Of a stretch of 64,000 bases of DNA, positions 11,810-21,887 are shown piece by piece; within the stretch, counting starts at the first letter, position 1, and every line of letters starts with the position of its first letter. Source of the stretch: Mycocentrospora acerina (lineage: Eukaryota; Ascomycota; Dothideomycetes; Pleosporales); NCBI GenBank assembly GCA_022701365.1, contig JAKUHH010000148.1, positions 186,001 to 250,000 on the forward strand, written 5' to 3'. The position numbers and the translations under genes were made by a program. The notes below the pieces were generated by a model. That model made no database searches. It was given only the letters and a program-made list of their open reading frames with translations, and was not told the DNA's origin.

Positions 11810-13916
11810 ATGCAGATCCCCACGCTGCCCTCGGCATCCCGCGTCGCAGGCGCACGGCACTTTGCAGAGAGGGACGACGAGGTCGCCGAGCTTCCGCAGC
11901 ACATGCCCAGAGAAGCCGCTGCCAGATACGACATGCTTACGCCGAGCGCCGATACCAGCATGATGGACGTCTACCCCAGCACCGAGACGACGCCGGCGCA
12001 CGAGGCCCTGTCGCCCTCGAAGCAGGTCCCGTGCAAGCAGGTCAGCTTCGAGCTGCTCCTGCCACAGTCCCCCCAGCACAGGGCCAGACTGCCAATGCGG
12101 GTGAACATCTTCCCCCACGACACGACCGATTCCATCATCACAACCGTCAAGAACTTCTACGGCCTGTACGAGCGCAGGGGCGTCATATTCGAGGACCGCC
12201 TCGGAAACATACTGATTGCGAGGTACGAGAACTTTGACCACGGCATGGTTGTCTATGTCCGCGTCTCGGCAGAAGACGTTGATGCGGACGAGTACTCGCC
12301 TACTCCCCACCAGGCGACCGTGTCTCCTCGTCGCCCTCGTCTGCACCTGGACGAGGCGTTTCAGATGCTGCCGCCCACCCTCAACCACCAGAACGGCTCG
12401 AGGGCAGGTTCTCGTGGTGGGCGCCACAGCCAGTCTCCACACCCTGGGCGAGGCCGAAGGAGCGCGTCGGCCAGCACGCACGCAAGGCGCAGTCGCCCTG
12501 CGGCAAAGAGCCGCGGTAACAGCTCGCACGGCAGCTTTGCCGACCACAATGGGGATGGCTACAGCGACAGCGACGGCGGCGAGGGGTCCGTCACCAGCTC
12601 GCGCCGTTCGAGAAAAGAGCCTCTTGCGAGTGCGGACATCAGCGTCGACAACATCGTTGAAGGGGGCCGCCGCAAGCGCGCCAAGTTTGACAGCTCGGTA
12701 AGTACTTGTCTTTGGGGAGCTCTGTACAGCCGTCTAATGTCGTCGCCTTGCGTAGGAGCTGCCTCTGTTCGTTCCTCCTCAAGTCCCCATGACGGCCTCC
12801 CTTTCGTCCGTTTCCCCTCAGCGACGCGTCAGTGGCAATACTGCCGGGTCTCCCTACTCCCTTAGCAACCAGCAGACGTTTTCGTATCAACACCCCTTGC
12901 CATCGCCCCAGAGCTATGGACAGGGTGAAGGCTCGTATATGCAAGGGCTCGTCACGCCATACTCTGCTTCGAGTGGCCCGGCGCAAGGATACAAGTCCCG
13001 CGCACGCGGTTCAGGACAGCACGCACACTACCGCTACTCTGGTAGTGGAGCATTGCCAACTCCCGAAACCACTCTTGGGAGCATCAGCGTCATCTCTGAT
13101 GAAGATGTGGCACGCCAGCTTATGCGCCTGGGCGATGCGTCCAACTTCTCTACTCATGGACGCACGTCAACGTCTACACTTGACGACACCTTCAGTGGCC
13201 AAGCTGAGGATGCTTCTTCGAGCGAGGAGAGCGACGATGGGGGGGATGGCGAAAGCGAACTTCCTCCCCTCTCGTACAACATGGGACGGTTAGCTGATGC
13301 TCCTCGCGCGTACGATACTGGCGATAGCAGCGGTGAGGACTATGAAGACAACAGAGATGGCTCTTTCCAAAGCGACAGCGACGAGGTTGTGATTGGCGAC
13401 CTTAACGGCCAACGACTTCAGTTGGGTGTTACAAAGGCACGCTCTTCAGTGTCGGTCAAGTCCAGCAAGCCTGGCAAACCGCGCACGCTCTCCAAGAGCA
13501 AGGCCAAGGTGAACGGCGCCAGCAAGCCACCCATGTCACCAACGTCTCTGCCGTCGCAGTCACGCAAGGCTTCTAGCGCCTCGCTCAACTTCCAGCACCA
13601 ACTTGGTGCCGACGAAGAAGACCTGTCCAGCAAGCCACGCTGCCAACGATGCCGCAAGAGCAAGAAGGGCTGCGATCGTCAGCGACCATGCCAGCGCTGC
13701 AAGGACGCGGGCATTGGAGCAGAAGGCTGCCTTAGCGAGGACGAGGGCAACGGCCGGAAGGGACGTTATGGACGTCACATGGGCGTCTCGGTCAAGAAGG
13801 TATCGACATCGATGGCACCGCCGCCAATGCATGACTTTGCCGCAGCATTCGACTACCCACACCCTAGCAGTCTCACTGCGAGTCTAATGGACAAGAGCAA
13901 GAAGCGCAAGAGGTGA
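11810..13916 (+). CDS. Protein with an unusual C-terminal Zn2Cys6 cluster (putative transcription factor)
   Basis: Two certain exons, 11810-12697 and 12756-13916 (phase 0 junction), give 682 residues. Residues about 70-150 form a compact, conserved-looking domain (KQVSFELLLPQSPQHRARLP, IFPHDTTDSIITTVKNFYGL, GVIFEDRLGNILIARYENF) that resembles a ubiquitin-like or PB1-like fold; this is inference. A long Ser/Asp/Glu-rich middle follows. Six cysteines lie near the C-terminus at 592, 595, 602, 608, 611 and 621 (C-x2-C-x6-C-x5-C-x2-C-x9-C, with RKSKKG after the second Cys), as in fungal binuclear zinc clusters, and the protein ends in basic KSKKRKR. Most Zn2Cys6 factors carry the cluster at the N-terminus. 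The frame stays open upstream: an exon 11342-11419 spliced to 11645 would add about 81 residues in frame, so the true start is uncertain. Confidence 0.8.
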
Positions 13917-14305
13917 CATTCTGCTGGATCGTTGCCATTGAAGCCATGATTACTCGGGTGTGTTGTTGTAGTAGCAGCAACAGCATTGTGCCGTGTTATT
14001 TGTGTGCTGTCGCTCTCACTTGAAAGAGTCAAATTTGGATGGACTTTTTTATTTTCGTCTTCACTCCATATCACATCATATTTTTTTTGTGTGTGTGTCG
14101 CAGTTTTGTCCACCGTTTTGTTTGTTTGTTAGTTTGCCAGTCCCATGTTTTTATTTTTTCCATCCTACATCTCTCATCTCCCCAGGAGGTTTCTGGATAT
14201 GGCGCTGCATGGGAAAGAGAGTTTTGTTGTCTTTTGCTTGTTTTTGCACGCTCGTTGCATCGCTGAAAGAAAAAAAGTATCTTGGCGAGGGGGATTTCGT
14301 ATGTT

Positions 14306-14376
<71 letters not shown>
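14306..14376. repeat. Compound (GT)n-(GA)n microsatellite
   Basis: A TG/GT run (about 14306-14324) passes directly into about 26 GA dinucleotides (14324-14376). A second, shorter GA run lies at 14506-14523. Open frames here encode only RERE-type repeats and are artefacts. Confidence 0.95.
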
Positions 14377-14378
<2 letters not shown>

Positions 14379-14928
14379 CGTGTGATGGGATTGGATGGGA
14401 TGGTGTTTACTGAGTGATTTTGGGGAAGGACTTGGGAACACAAAGGAAATGGGACGGTCGGGATTACTTCAACAAAGTGTATTTTCGAGGTGTTTGCCAA
14501 TTTTAAAGAGAGAGAGAGAGAGAAAGGTTGTGTGGGGAGTGGTAGAAGCGCTGTATGTAGCGATTGTGTAGTTTACGATATCGACGGCCTTGATTGTCAC
14601 TACCGTGTACATGCAATACCGCAAGTGATGATGATGGTGATGGTGGTGTTGATGGTGATGATGAGTAGTAGTAATAGTAACAGTATTATCGTGTCATCGG
14701 CGCTCTGTCTCCCTCGCAAAAAGGAGACTGCCCATCCACCTGCAAACAGGTAGGTAGTTATATAGGTAGCATGGTGTATCCATCCATCCATCAACCAACC
14801 AACCATGACACTAAAGATCAATCAAACATGCCATATCGTATGACATTATATAATTCCAGAATAATTCCAGAATAAAAATTAAAATGAAATAAGCACTCCA
14901 TGACATTATTCCTTATGGACTTATGTGC

Positions 14929-14979
14929 ACATACATACATACATACGTACATACATACATACATACATACATACATACA
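14929..14979. repeat. (ACAT)n microsatellite
   Basis: About twelve ACAT/CATA units with one interruption (ACGT at about 14945). The run is followed at 15024-15070 by a separate tandem run of GGCAGACA-like octamers (CAGACAGG). Confidence 0.95.
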
Positions 14980-15293
14980 CAGAGAATCATCACCATCTAC
15001 CATCCACCCCTTCCCTCAAAGCCAAACAGGCAAACAGGCAGACAGGCAGACAGGCAGACAGGCAGACAGATCACCACATGACCAAGCAACTCGACCAGGT
15101 AGCCTCCCCCCAGCCCCGCGCTAAACCAACCCCGGCTAACACGGCAACGGCACGGCAAAAGCGGGGCGCGAAAGGACGGAGGGGCGTGGCTTTGCGCACT
15201 TGCGCTCGGCTAGACGCCTAGCTAGCTAGCTAGAAGGGGGGGCGCGGGGGGGCGCGGTGGCTATGCCACTTTGTCGTCGTAGTCATCGTTTGG

Positions 15294-15498
15294 NNNNNNN
15301 NNNNNNNNNNNNNNNNNNNNNNNNNNNNNNNNNNNNNNNNNNNNNNNNNNNNNNNNNNNNNNNNNNNNNNNNNNNNNNNNNNNNNNNNNNNNNNNNNNNN
15401 NNNNNNNNNNNNNNNNNNNNNNNNNNNNNNNNNNNNNNNNNNNNNNNNNNNNNNNNNNNNNNNNNNNNNNNNNNNNNNNNNNNNNNNNNNNNNNNNNN
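15294..15498. other. Assembly gap (205 N)
   Basis: A run of N interrupts the sequence. It is flanked by G-rich sequence on the left (GGGGGGGCGCGG near 15236-15258) and an 18-nt G run on the right (15499-15516), so the gap probably reflects a hard-to-sequence G-rich tract. Confidence 0.99.
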
Positions 15499-15879
15499 GG
15501 GGGGGGGGGGGGGGGGACGAAACGGGGTGGAGGCCTTGTTTTGGGATTGGACTGGACATGTGTACCTAGGTAGGGGGAGATGTGCATGCATGATGAGTGA
15601 GGGATTTTTTTTATTTCCCTCGCAAATACTGAAAAGAGTCGGGGAGTTTTATTTAGTTTTAGTTTGGGGGGCCTTTTGGGGGGGGGCTTAGGTTAGCTTA
15701 GGTTGGGTTGGGTTCAGATTGAGTGAGTGGTGTGTCTTTCTTTAGAATTTTTTTAATTTTTAACCCGTTCCCGGTCCCGTTGCTTGTTTTTTTTTTGGTG
15801 TGCTTACTTGCATGCTTTGGGGTTACTTTGTTGATTAGTTGGTTGATTACCCTTGTGTTGAGTGTCTCTGCTTACTTGG

Positions 15880-15980
15880 TTACTTACTTACTTACTTACT
15901 TACTTACCTGGTTGCTTGCTTGTTTGCCAAGTTGTGCGTTCACGCACTCACTCGCTCACTCATTCACTCACTCACTCGCG
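15880..15980. repeat. Tetranucleotide runs (TTAC)n and (CTCA)n
   Basis: TTACT repeats at about 15881-15907 are followed by ACTCACTCGCTCACTCATTC-type repeats at about 15945-15976. They lie in the distal upstream region of the transglutaminase-fold gene. Confidence 0.85.
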
Positions 15981-16340
15981 CGTTCAGGTGCTTACTTGTT
16001 TGAGTTTATTTTCTTGCTTTCTTTCTTTCTGGTCGACATACACACACGCCTACTTGTTTCATTTGTTGAGTAGGTGGTGAGAGGCTGTGAGCAGCGAATC
16101 CAGAGCGAGGGGGATTGAGCGTGCTGTGCTGACTGGGCTGAACTGGACTGGGCTGAATTGGACTCGGCTGAGCTGAGCTGAGGTTGTCGAGGAGAGACGT
16201 GATATACGACTTTACAAGTTTTTTTTGGTCGAGACGCGTGTGGAAGAAGAGGAAGACTAAATATACACACATATACACACAAACGCAAACACACACACGA
16301 CAGAGCACGACGCGACACGGCACGACGCGACACGCCCGCA

Positions 16341-18475
16341 ATGGCCGAGGCGCAAAGCATCAAAGCACGCATCGCAGCGTTGAACCTCGAGGAAGTCCAC
16401 GCGCCCGCGCCTGGCAAAAAGCCAACATACACATACGATGTAATTGCTGGGAAGAAGAAGCCTCCGCCGCCCCCACCCCCGGTGCAACGCCACCAGACGG
16501 TCAACAATCCGCCGCTGGTCAACGTGGGCACGTCTGCGACGAGGGGCCTGGGAAACCAGCCAGCTGCCGTGGGGACGCCTAGAATCTCGCCTGCGCTGCC
16601 TCCTCGCGTCCCACCTAGGGCTTCTTCTACCACTACTACTACTACTTCTTCGACAATAACGTCGCCTGCGCTGCCCCCGCGCACAACACCAACGCTACCT
16701 CCGCGCAAGTCGTATGACCGCAGTACGGCGAGGCGCGAGTCGTCCGAGTCCATTTCCACGGTTGCGTCGGGCATGTCGATGCTGTCGCTGGGGTCTGTGA
16801 AGACGGGGGAGAGCAGCGGGGGCGGGGTGGCATACAGGGTCATGGCGCCGGCGTACGATGCGGCAAAGCTGCCACCCTTGCCGCCAAAGAAGGTCGAGGA
16901 CGCCAGGAAGAGCAAGGCGACACTGGCGGCAATGAAGTCGGGGAGGGAGGGCATGCGCCCGAGGGTGTTGGCGCCGGTGAGGAGTGGTGAGTACACGTGA
17001 CGTGATTTTTGGGGTTGGGGGCGTGATGCTTGCTTGGACTGGAGTGCTGATGACTGGCAGATCCCATTCCTCCCCCACGACCTTCGTTGCCGCCGCGGCA
17101 GGAAACCAAGACGGTGGAGAGGGCGCCCGAGAGACCCCCATTGCCGTCACGATCGATGACGACGACGAATGCAAGGCTGAGCAAGGTTGCTGCGCCGCTG
17201 CCGCCCCGCCGCTCGATACTGGAGATGGGCTTCAACAACAAGCCTGCCACGCCTCCTCCAGTCCCCCAGACGCGGCCGTCATACACCAATTCCTCTGAGG
17301 CTGGTGGTGGTACTAATACTATTACTGCTGCTGCTGGCTCACCCCCACCGGTTCCGCTATCCTCTCGACCAAACCTGGATGCCATTATGACTTCCAAGCC
17401 CAAGCCAGGGGCAGTTGGGGAATGTCTAAGGTGCCGCGACTTTTCTGGGCCGGATGCACATGCGGCAAAGTTCCCACGCACCCAACTCCCATCGTCGGAT
17501 GTGGGCTGGCTAGCACATCAGCTCTGCTCCCCATTCCCCTCTGCGACGGACAAGGCGCGAGCCATCTTCACATGGCTCCATCACAATGTCGACTACGACG
17601 TGCACTCGTTCTTCAACGGGACCGTCCAGCCCTCGACGCCCGAGAAGACCATCACATCCGGTTTAGCCGTGTGCGAAGGATACGCGGGTCTCTTCGCGGC
17701 ACTGGCGCTCAAAGCCGGGCTGGAATGCATCGTCTGCTCTGGGGCGAGCAAAGGATTCGGGCACAAGCCGCTCGAGGCACACGAGCCGGTACCGCCATTC
17801 CAATCCACGCACGCATGGAACGCGGTGCGCATCGACGGGGGTGAGTGGAAGCTCGTGGACCCGTGCTGGGGCGCGGGCAACATTGGGTGTCCCAAGCAGG
17901 GCGGGGGCTACAACCGCGCCTTCAACGCGTCCATGTTCAGCATGGACAACAACGACTTTGGCTACAAGCACTTCCCGTCCAACACGGCGCACCAGTTCCG
18001 CAGCGACGGGCGGGCGATGAGCTACGACGAGTTCCAGCGTGACGACCAGGGCGGGAGGGTCATGGTGTTTGGGTCATGCTCGACCGAGCACGGGATAGGG
18101 AGCCGGACGTTCGAGCCGCGGGGGCTCTGCATCAGCACGCGCGAGGGCCCGGCAGTGGTGCGGTTCCAGTTTAGCGCGGTGTGTGCGCACTGGGACAATG
18201 CGCGGCATGGAAAGGGGAAGCCGTACGTGATGCTGCTCAATGTGGCGGGCAGAGACGGGCGCAACTCGCAGCACCTGCCGTTCAACACGGATGGGAGGAC
18301 GTGGTGGCTGGACGTGGAGAGGGCGGAGCTGGGGGCGCCCGGGCAGAAGATTGCGGTGAATGCGGTGACGGAGTTTTGCGGCAAGGACGCGAGGGGGTTG
18401 ACGTATCAGGCGTGGAGGGACAAGAAGGCGTATAGTTGTCAGTTTGGGGGGGTTGCTTCGTGGGAGTTGGTTTGA
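16341..18475 (+). CDS. Proline-rich protein with a transglutaminase-like (Cyk3-type) domain
   Basis: Two exons, 16341-16986 and 17061-18475 (phase 1, GTGAGT donor, GGCAG acceptor), give 686 residues. The first ~350 residues are proline-rich, with many SH3- or WW-type ligand motifs (PALPPRVPPR, PTLPPRKS, PPLPPKK). The C-terminal domain has the transglutaminase/kyphoscoliosis-peptidase triad: Cys420 (GLAVCEGYAGLF), His466 (STHAWNAVRI) and Asp482 (KLVDPCWGAG). Yeast Cyk3 and its relatives use this fold in cytokinesis, often without catalysis; here all three residues are present, so activity is possible. No SH3 domain is visible in this protein, unlike yeast Cyk3, so the name is by domain only. 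A cytosolic or bud-neck/septal location is inferred. Confidence 0.87.
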
Positions 18476-19276
18476 ATGGAGGTGGATGTTGATGTTGATG
18501 TTGAGGTGAATGAGGTGGAGGGGCATTAATATGGATATGGATGGATTTGGATGGACATGGTATACCCTGGGATTTTCGGCTGGGATGGGCATGGAGCGCA
18601 TGGTAACTCTTGGTGTTTTTGTTGTTTAGTTGAATCAGTACATGTTATTGTTTAATTGAAGCAGTAATGCATCTTCTTATCAACTAGATTAATGCATTTA
18701 AGAGATCACTTGGAATGTAAAACTTGCTGTTCTACTCCAAAGAAGGCGTGTTTCTGCAGAAGCAGATGAAGTTGAACATGGAGACGAGCAAACAACCTCC
18801 GACACCTCAATTATTCCCCGACAACCTGTCGTCACGCCTATTCTTCCTAAAATAGCCGTGATTTGTTGTCGCAAGAGTAGTGGTGGTTGTTGTTCGCTGG
18901 GCAGGGACAGGGCCAGAACCACTCCCATGCACGGGCCACCAACGCCATAGCGCCAAATAATCCCCGACACGCGAAATGTATGTCTGTCAGTGTCAGTGCC
19001 GGTGTCTGTGTCCATGTCTGCCAGCTCGGCGTTGCACGTGGCCGCCGACAACAACAATAACAACAACAATAACAACGACGACGAATACGAAGACGAATAC
19101 GACGACGACAACGACAAGAAAAAATAACACCACCAACGACCGCGCCAACGACAACACCAAAGTCGACAACGGCAACTACTCGAACAGCAAGAAACCACAA
19201 CACCAACACGAACAGCAAGAAACAACAGCACCAGCACCAACGACGACGGCAATCGAAAAACGACAACACGCCCGCC
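18476..19276. other. Intergenic region, EDC3 upstream and leader
   Basis: No coding exon is seen. Just before EDC3 (about 19040-19270) the sequence is a purine-rich string of AAC, ACG and GAA triplets (for example AACAACAACAATAACAAC), with almost no T, typical of an unstructured fungal 5' leader. Long minus-strand frames across this area are shadows of EDC3. Confidence 0.6.
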
Positions 19277-21544
19277 ATGGCCTCTGGCTTCATCGGCATC
19301 TCCGTGGCGGTGACGCTGCAGAACCCGCCCAACACGGTTGTGCACGGCGTCGTGGCGGCCGTGAACCCGCAGACGGCGACGCTGACGCTGCGAGACGTCT
19401 TCTTCCCGGCGAGCGGGCACCGGCTGGCGTCGTACCATGTCGAGGGGCAGGCCATTGCCGACATTAAAGTCAATCCTGCGCCTGCAACTGTGCCCGCTCC
19501 GGCTTCCAAGCCTGCGCCTGCGCCTGCCATTGTGCCTGCGCCAGCTTCCAGGCCGGCGCCTCTGCCCTTTGTCGACCCGGCCATTCTCAGCATGGGCAGG
19601 CCGAGGGCTGTTGCGCCGCCCCAGGAAGCCCCCGCCACGCCCCTCACGCCCCTCGTGCCTGCCGCCGGACATGAGAGCGCTGGACATGCGGCCCACGCCA
19701 AGACGCGCCCCGTCAGGAAGCCGAGCGCCGCCACGCTCGAGGGCCCCTTTTCGCTGCTGGCGATTGCCGACGCCGACGCCGACGCCGACGAGGCCGACAG
19801 CGAGGCCAGGGCGACGCAGCCCGCAGTGCGCCGCGCCAGCATCACCAAGACGCGCACGGGGAAGCCCATGGACGACCCGAGCCCGCACAAGAACGACGAC
19901 GGCGGCAAGCGCACGAGGCGCGGCGGCAAGGCCCGCAAGAAGGAGCTGGCGGCGCAGGAGCGCAAGAACGGCGGCGGCGGCGACGTGTCTGCGCCGGCCG
20001 GCGGAGAGGGCCGACCGAAGCCGGCGGCCACGACCAAGGGCAACGGCTGGAGAAACACGCCCATGCTGCACGCCGCCGAGCAGCCCCACACGCGCACGCC
20101 GGGCGTCATTGGCGGCCGCATCGGCCTCGAGGCTGCCCACGCGTCGAACCGCAAGAACCGGCGACAGCGCGCGCTCGATGCCACCAACGGCTGGGCAACC
20201 GAAGACGCGACCGACGTCCAGGACATGCCCGAGTTCGACTTCCAGGCCAACCTGTCCAAGTTCGACAAGCGCACCGTCTTTGACCAGATCCGCACCGAGG
20301 ACACAACCGCCGACGAGGACCGCCTGGTCAGCTTCAACCGCCTCGCGCGCCCGGGCACGCACGGCGGCAAGAACCTGCACCCCACCGAGAACGTGCTGGA
20401 CAAGAAGCTCAAGAGCGCCACCAACACGAGCTCCGACGAGGCCGCCTCCGACTTTGGCAGCGGCCGCAACTCGAAGCGCGCCATGTCCCGCGCCTCGGCC
20501 AAGCGCGCGCCCACCCGCCAGGGCAGCACTGTGCAGGCCGCCGACCTGGACATGACGGCCTCGGGCTTCCTGCGCACCAACCGCTCCTTCATCAGCCGGC
20601 CGTACGCCTCGTCGCATGCTACGGGGAGCCCCAAGCCGGGCCGCATCGCATCGCCCGTCGAGTCGCTGGCCGAGGCGGGCGCGCGGGGCTGTCTGCGCCT
20701 GACGACCAACAACCGCCGCTGCCACACCATTACCCCTGGCGGCATGCTCGCCGTTGAGGAGACGGCCGAAGTCGACTTTGGCCTCACCGAGGAGCTGATT
20801 GCCGAAAACGCGGGACGGGGCATCGCCGAAGTCGCGCTGACGGCCATCAACCCCGGCGGCCGGCGCCTCGCACGCGACAACCCCAACGCCCGCCCCGTCA
20901 TTGTCGTCCTGGCCGGCAACCACCGCGGCGGCGCCAGAGCCGTTGCCGCGGCCCGCCACCTCCAAGCCCGGGGCCCCAAAGTCATGGTCGCGCTCCTTGG
21001 CTTCGAGCGCAACGCCGACTGGGACCGCGACGTCCGCCGCCAAGTCGACCTATTCAAGAAATTCGGCGGCTCGGTCCGGGCATGGCAAGACACGGAAGAC
21101 GCCCTCAAGCGCCTCCAAGCACCCCCCGAGCTCATCATCGACGCCCTGCTCGGCCGCCACAAGGAATTCCACGCCCTGGGCGACGAGGACCGCCGCTCCG
21201 TCCTCGCCATTGTCGGCTGGGCAAACAAATCCCGCGCCGCCGTCCTGGCCGTCGAAACCCCCTCGGGCGTCGCCGGCTCCACGGGCGAGGTCGCCATCCT
21301 CGAGGGCGAGCCCCTCGAAGTCCGCGCAAAATACATTGTCTGTCTTGGGGCGCCGCGCACAGGCCTCGTCAAGGCCCTGCAGAATGGCGTCGGGAGAGAC
21401 CCTCAGTGGTTGATTTGGGTGGTGGATATTGGCGTCAATCGGCCGTGGCGGAATGCCGGGATTAGTGGCGGCAAGGGCATTGTGTTTGGCGAGCATTGGG
21501 TTGTGCAGGCTGTGTTGAAGGATGAGGAGGGGGGGAAGGTGTAG
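19277..21544 (+). CDS. EDC3: Enhancer of mRNA-decapping protein 3
   Basis: Intronless gene of 755 residues with three Edc3 regions in order. An N-terminal divergent LSm domain occupies residues ~1-65 (FIGISVAVTLQNPPNTVVHG, then VNPQTATLTLRDVFFPASGH). An FDF motif begins at residue ~319 (EFDFQANLSKFDKRTVFDQ). The C-terminal YjeF-N (Rossmann-like) domain runs from ~500 to the end (VIVVLAGNHRGGARAVAAAR, AVLAVETPSGVAG, LIWVVDIGVNRPWRN). Edc3 is a P-body scaffold: the LSm domain binds Dcp2, FDF binds the Dhh1/DDX6 helicase and YjeF-N dimerises. The region between LSm and FDF is long, Ala/Pro-rich and probably disordered. GC content is high, so long open frames (781 and 841 codons) appear on the opposite strand; I take them as shadows. 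Confidence 0.95.
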   Translation: MASGFIGISVAVTLQNPPNTVVHGVVAAVNPQTATLTLRDVFFPASGHRLASYHVEGQAIADIKVNPAPATVPAPASKPAPAPAIVPAPASRPAPLPFVDPAILSMGRPRAVAPPQEAPATPLTPLVPAAGHESAGHAAHAKTRPVRKPSAATLEGPFSLLAIADADADADEADSEARATQPAVRRASITKTRTGKPMDDPSPHKNDDGGKRTRRGGKARKKELAAQERKNGGGGDVSAPAGGEGRPKPAATTKGNGWRNTPMLHAAEQPHTRTPGVIGGRIGLEAAHASNRKNRRQRALDATNGWATEDATDVQDMPEFDFQANLSKFDKRTVFDQIRTEDTTADEDRLVSFNRLARPGTHGGKNLHPTENVLDKKLKSATNTSSDEAASDFGSGRNSKRAMSRASAKRAPTRQGSTVQAADLDMTASGFLRTNRSFISRPYASSHATGSPKPGRIASPVESLAEAGARGCLRLTTNNRRCHTITPGGMLAVEETAEVDFGLTEELIAENAGRGIAEVALTAINPGGRRLARDNPNARPVIVVLAGNHRGGARAVAAARHLQARGPKVMVALLGFERNADWDRDVRRQVDLFKKFGGSVRAWQDTEDALKRLQAPPELIIDALLGRHKEFHALGDEDRRSVLAIVGWANKSRAAVLAVETPSGVAGSTGEVAILEGEPLEVRAKYIVCLGAPRTGLVKALQNGVGRDPQWLIWVVDIGVNRPWRNAGISGGKGIVFGEHWVVQAVLKDEEGGKV

Positions 21545-21780
21545 AGGAGGGGTGTGTAAATGAGGGGGAAGGTGTAGATTCTGGAGGGGGGATTGTTTGT
21601 TTTGTTTGTTTTGCATTGCATTGCGTGGTGTTGGGCTGGTTGGGTTGAAGATTATGGACTAGAGGGCTTTGATGTCATGTCGTTCGTCTGTAGGAGGGAG
21701 AAGGGAGGAAGAGGCGATAAAAACTGAATTAGAGAGTAGATGGATGCATGGATGCATGTTGGTGAAACGGATTGTCATGG

Positions 21781-21840
21781 ATTGTCATGAATTGAATTGT
21801 CATGAATTGAATTGTCATGAATTGAATTGTCATGAATTGA
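21781..21840. repeat. Tandem repeat, four perfect copies of a 15-mer
   Basis: The unit ATTGTCATGAATTGA occurs four times head to tail (21781, 21796, 21811, 21826), with degenerate flanking half-units (ATTGTCATGG at 21771 and ATTGAGTTGA at 21841). It lies in the 343-nt gap between the converging 3' ends of EDC3 and the DUF1749 gene, so it may be transcribed in one or both 3' UTRs. Confidence 0.95.
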
Positions 21841-21887
21841 ATTGAGTTGAAGCATACTACATTACACCACTTCCTCTCCTAGACAGT

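Larger units (their letters stand above)
13917..16340. other. Low-complexity intergenic region with microsatellites and an assembly gap
   Basis: No gene is supported in these 2.4 kb. The region holds GT and GA microsatellites, ACAT and CAGA repeats, TTAC and CTCA tetranucleotide runs, homopolymer G tracts and the N gap, all listed separately. The 3' part (about 16090-16340) is the leader of the transglutaminase-fold gene. Confidence 0.7.

Noticed and set aside
10793..12547. Alternative frames at the 5' end of the Zn2Cys6 gene (278, 204 and 247 codons)
   Set aside because: They are GC-rich shadows; the frame 11810-12697 splices in phase to the zinc-cluster exon and shows the conserved-looking domain.
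14306..14440. Open frames with RERERE or LSLSLS peptides over the GA microsatellite
   Set aside because: They are pure products of the dinucleotide repeat.
15685..15720. Telomere-like TTAGGTTAGCTTAGGTTGGG
   Set aside because: Only irregular TTAGG units occur, inside a gene-bearing region, with no TTAGGG array.
18698..21372. Two very long minus-strand open frames (781 and 841 codons) opposite EDC3
   Set aside because: Their translations are Ala/Arg/Val-rich low-complexity without domains, they overlap each other in different frames, and the plus strand encodes a clear Edc3. High GC content explains the lack of stops.
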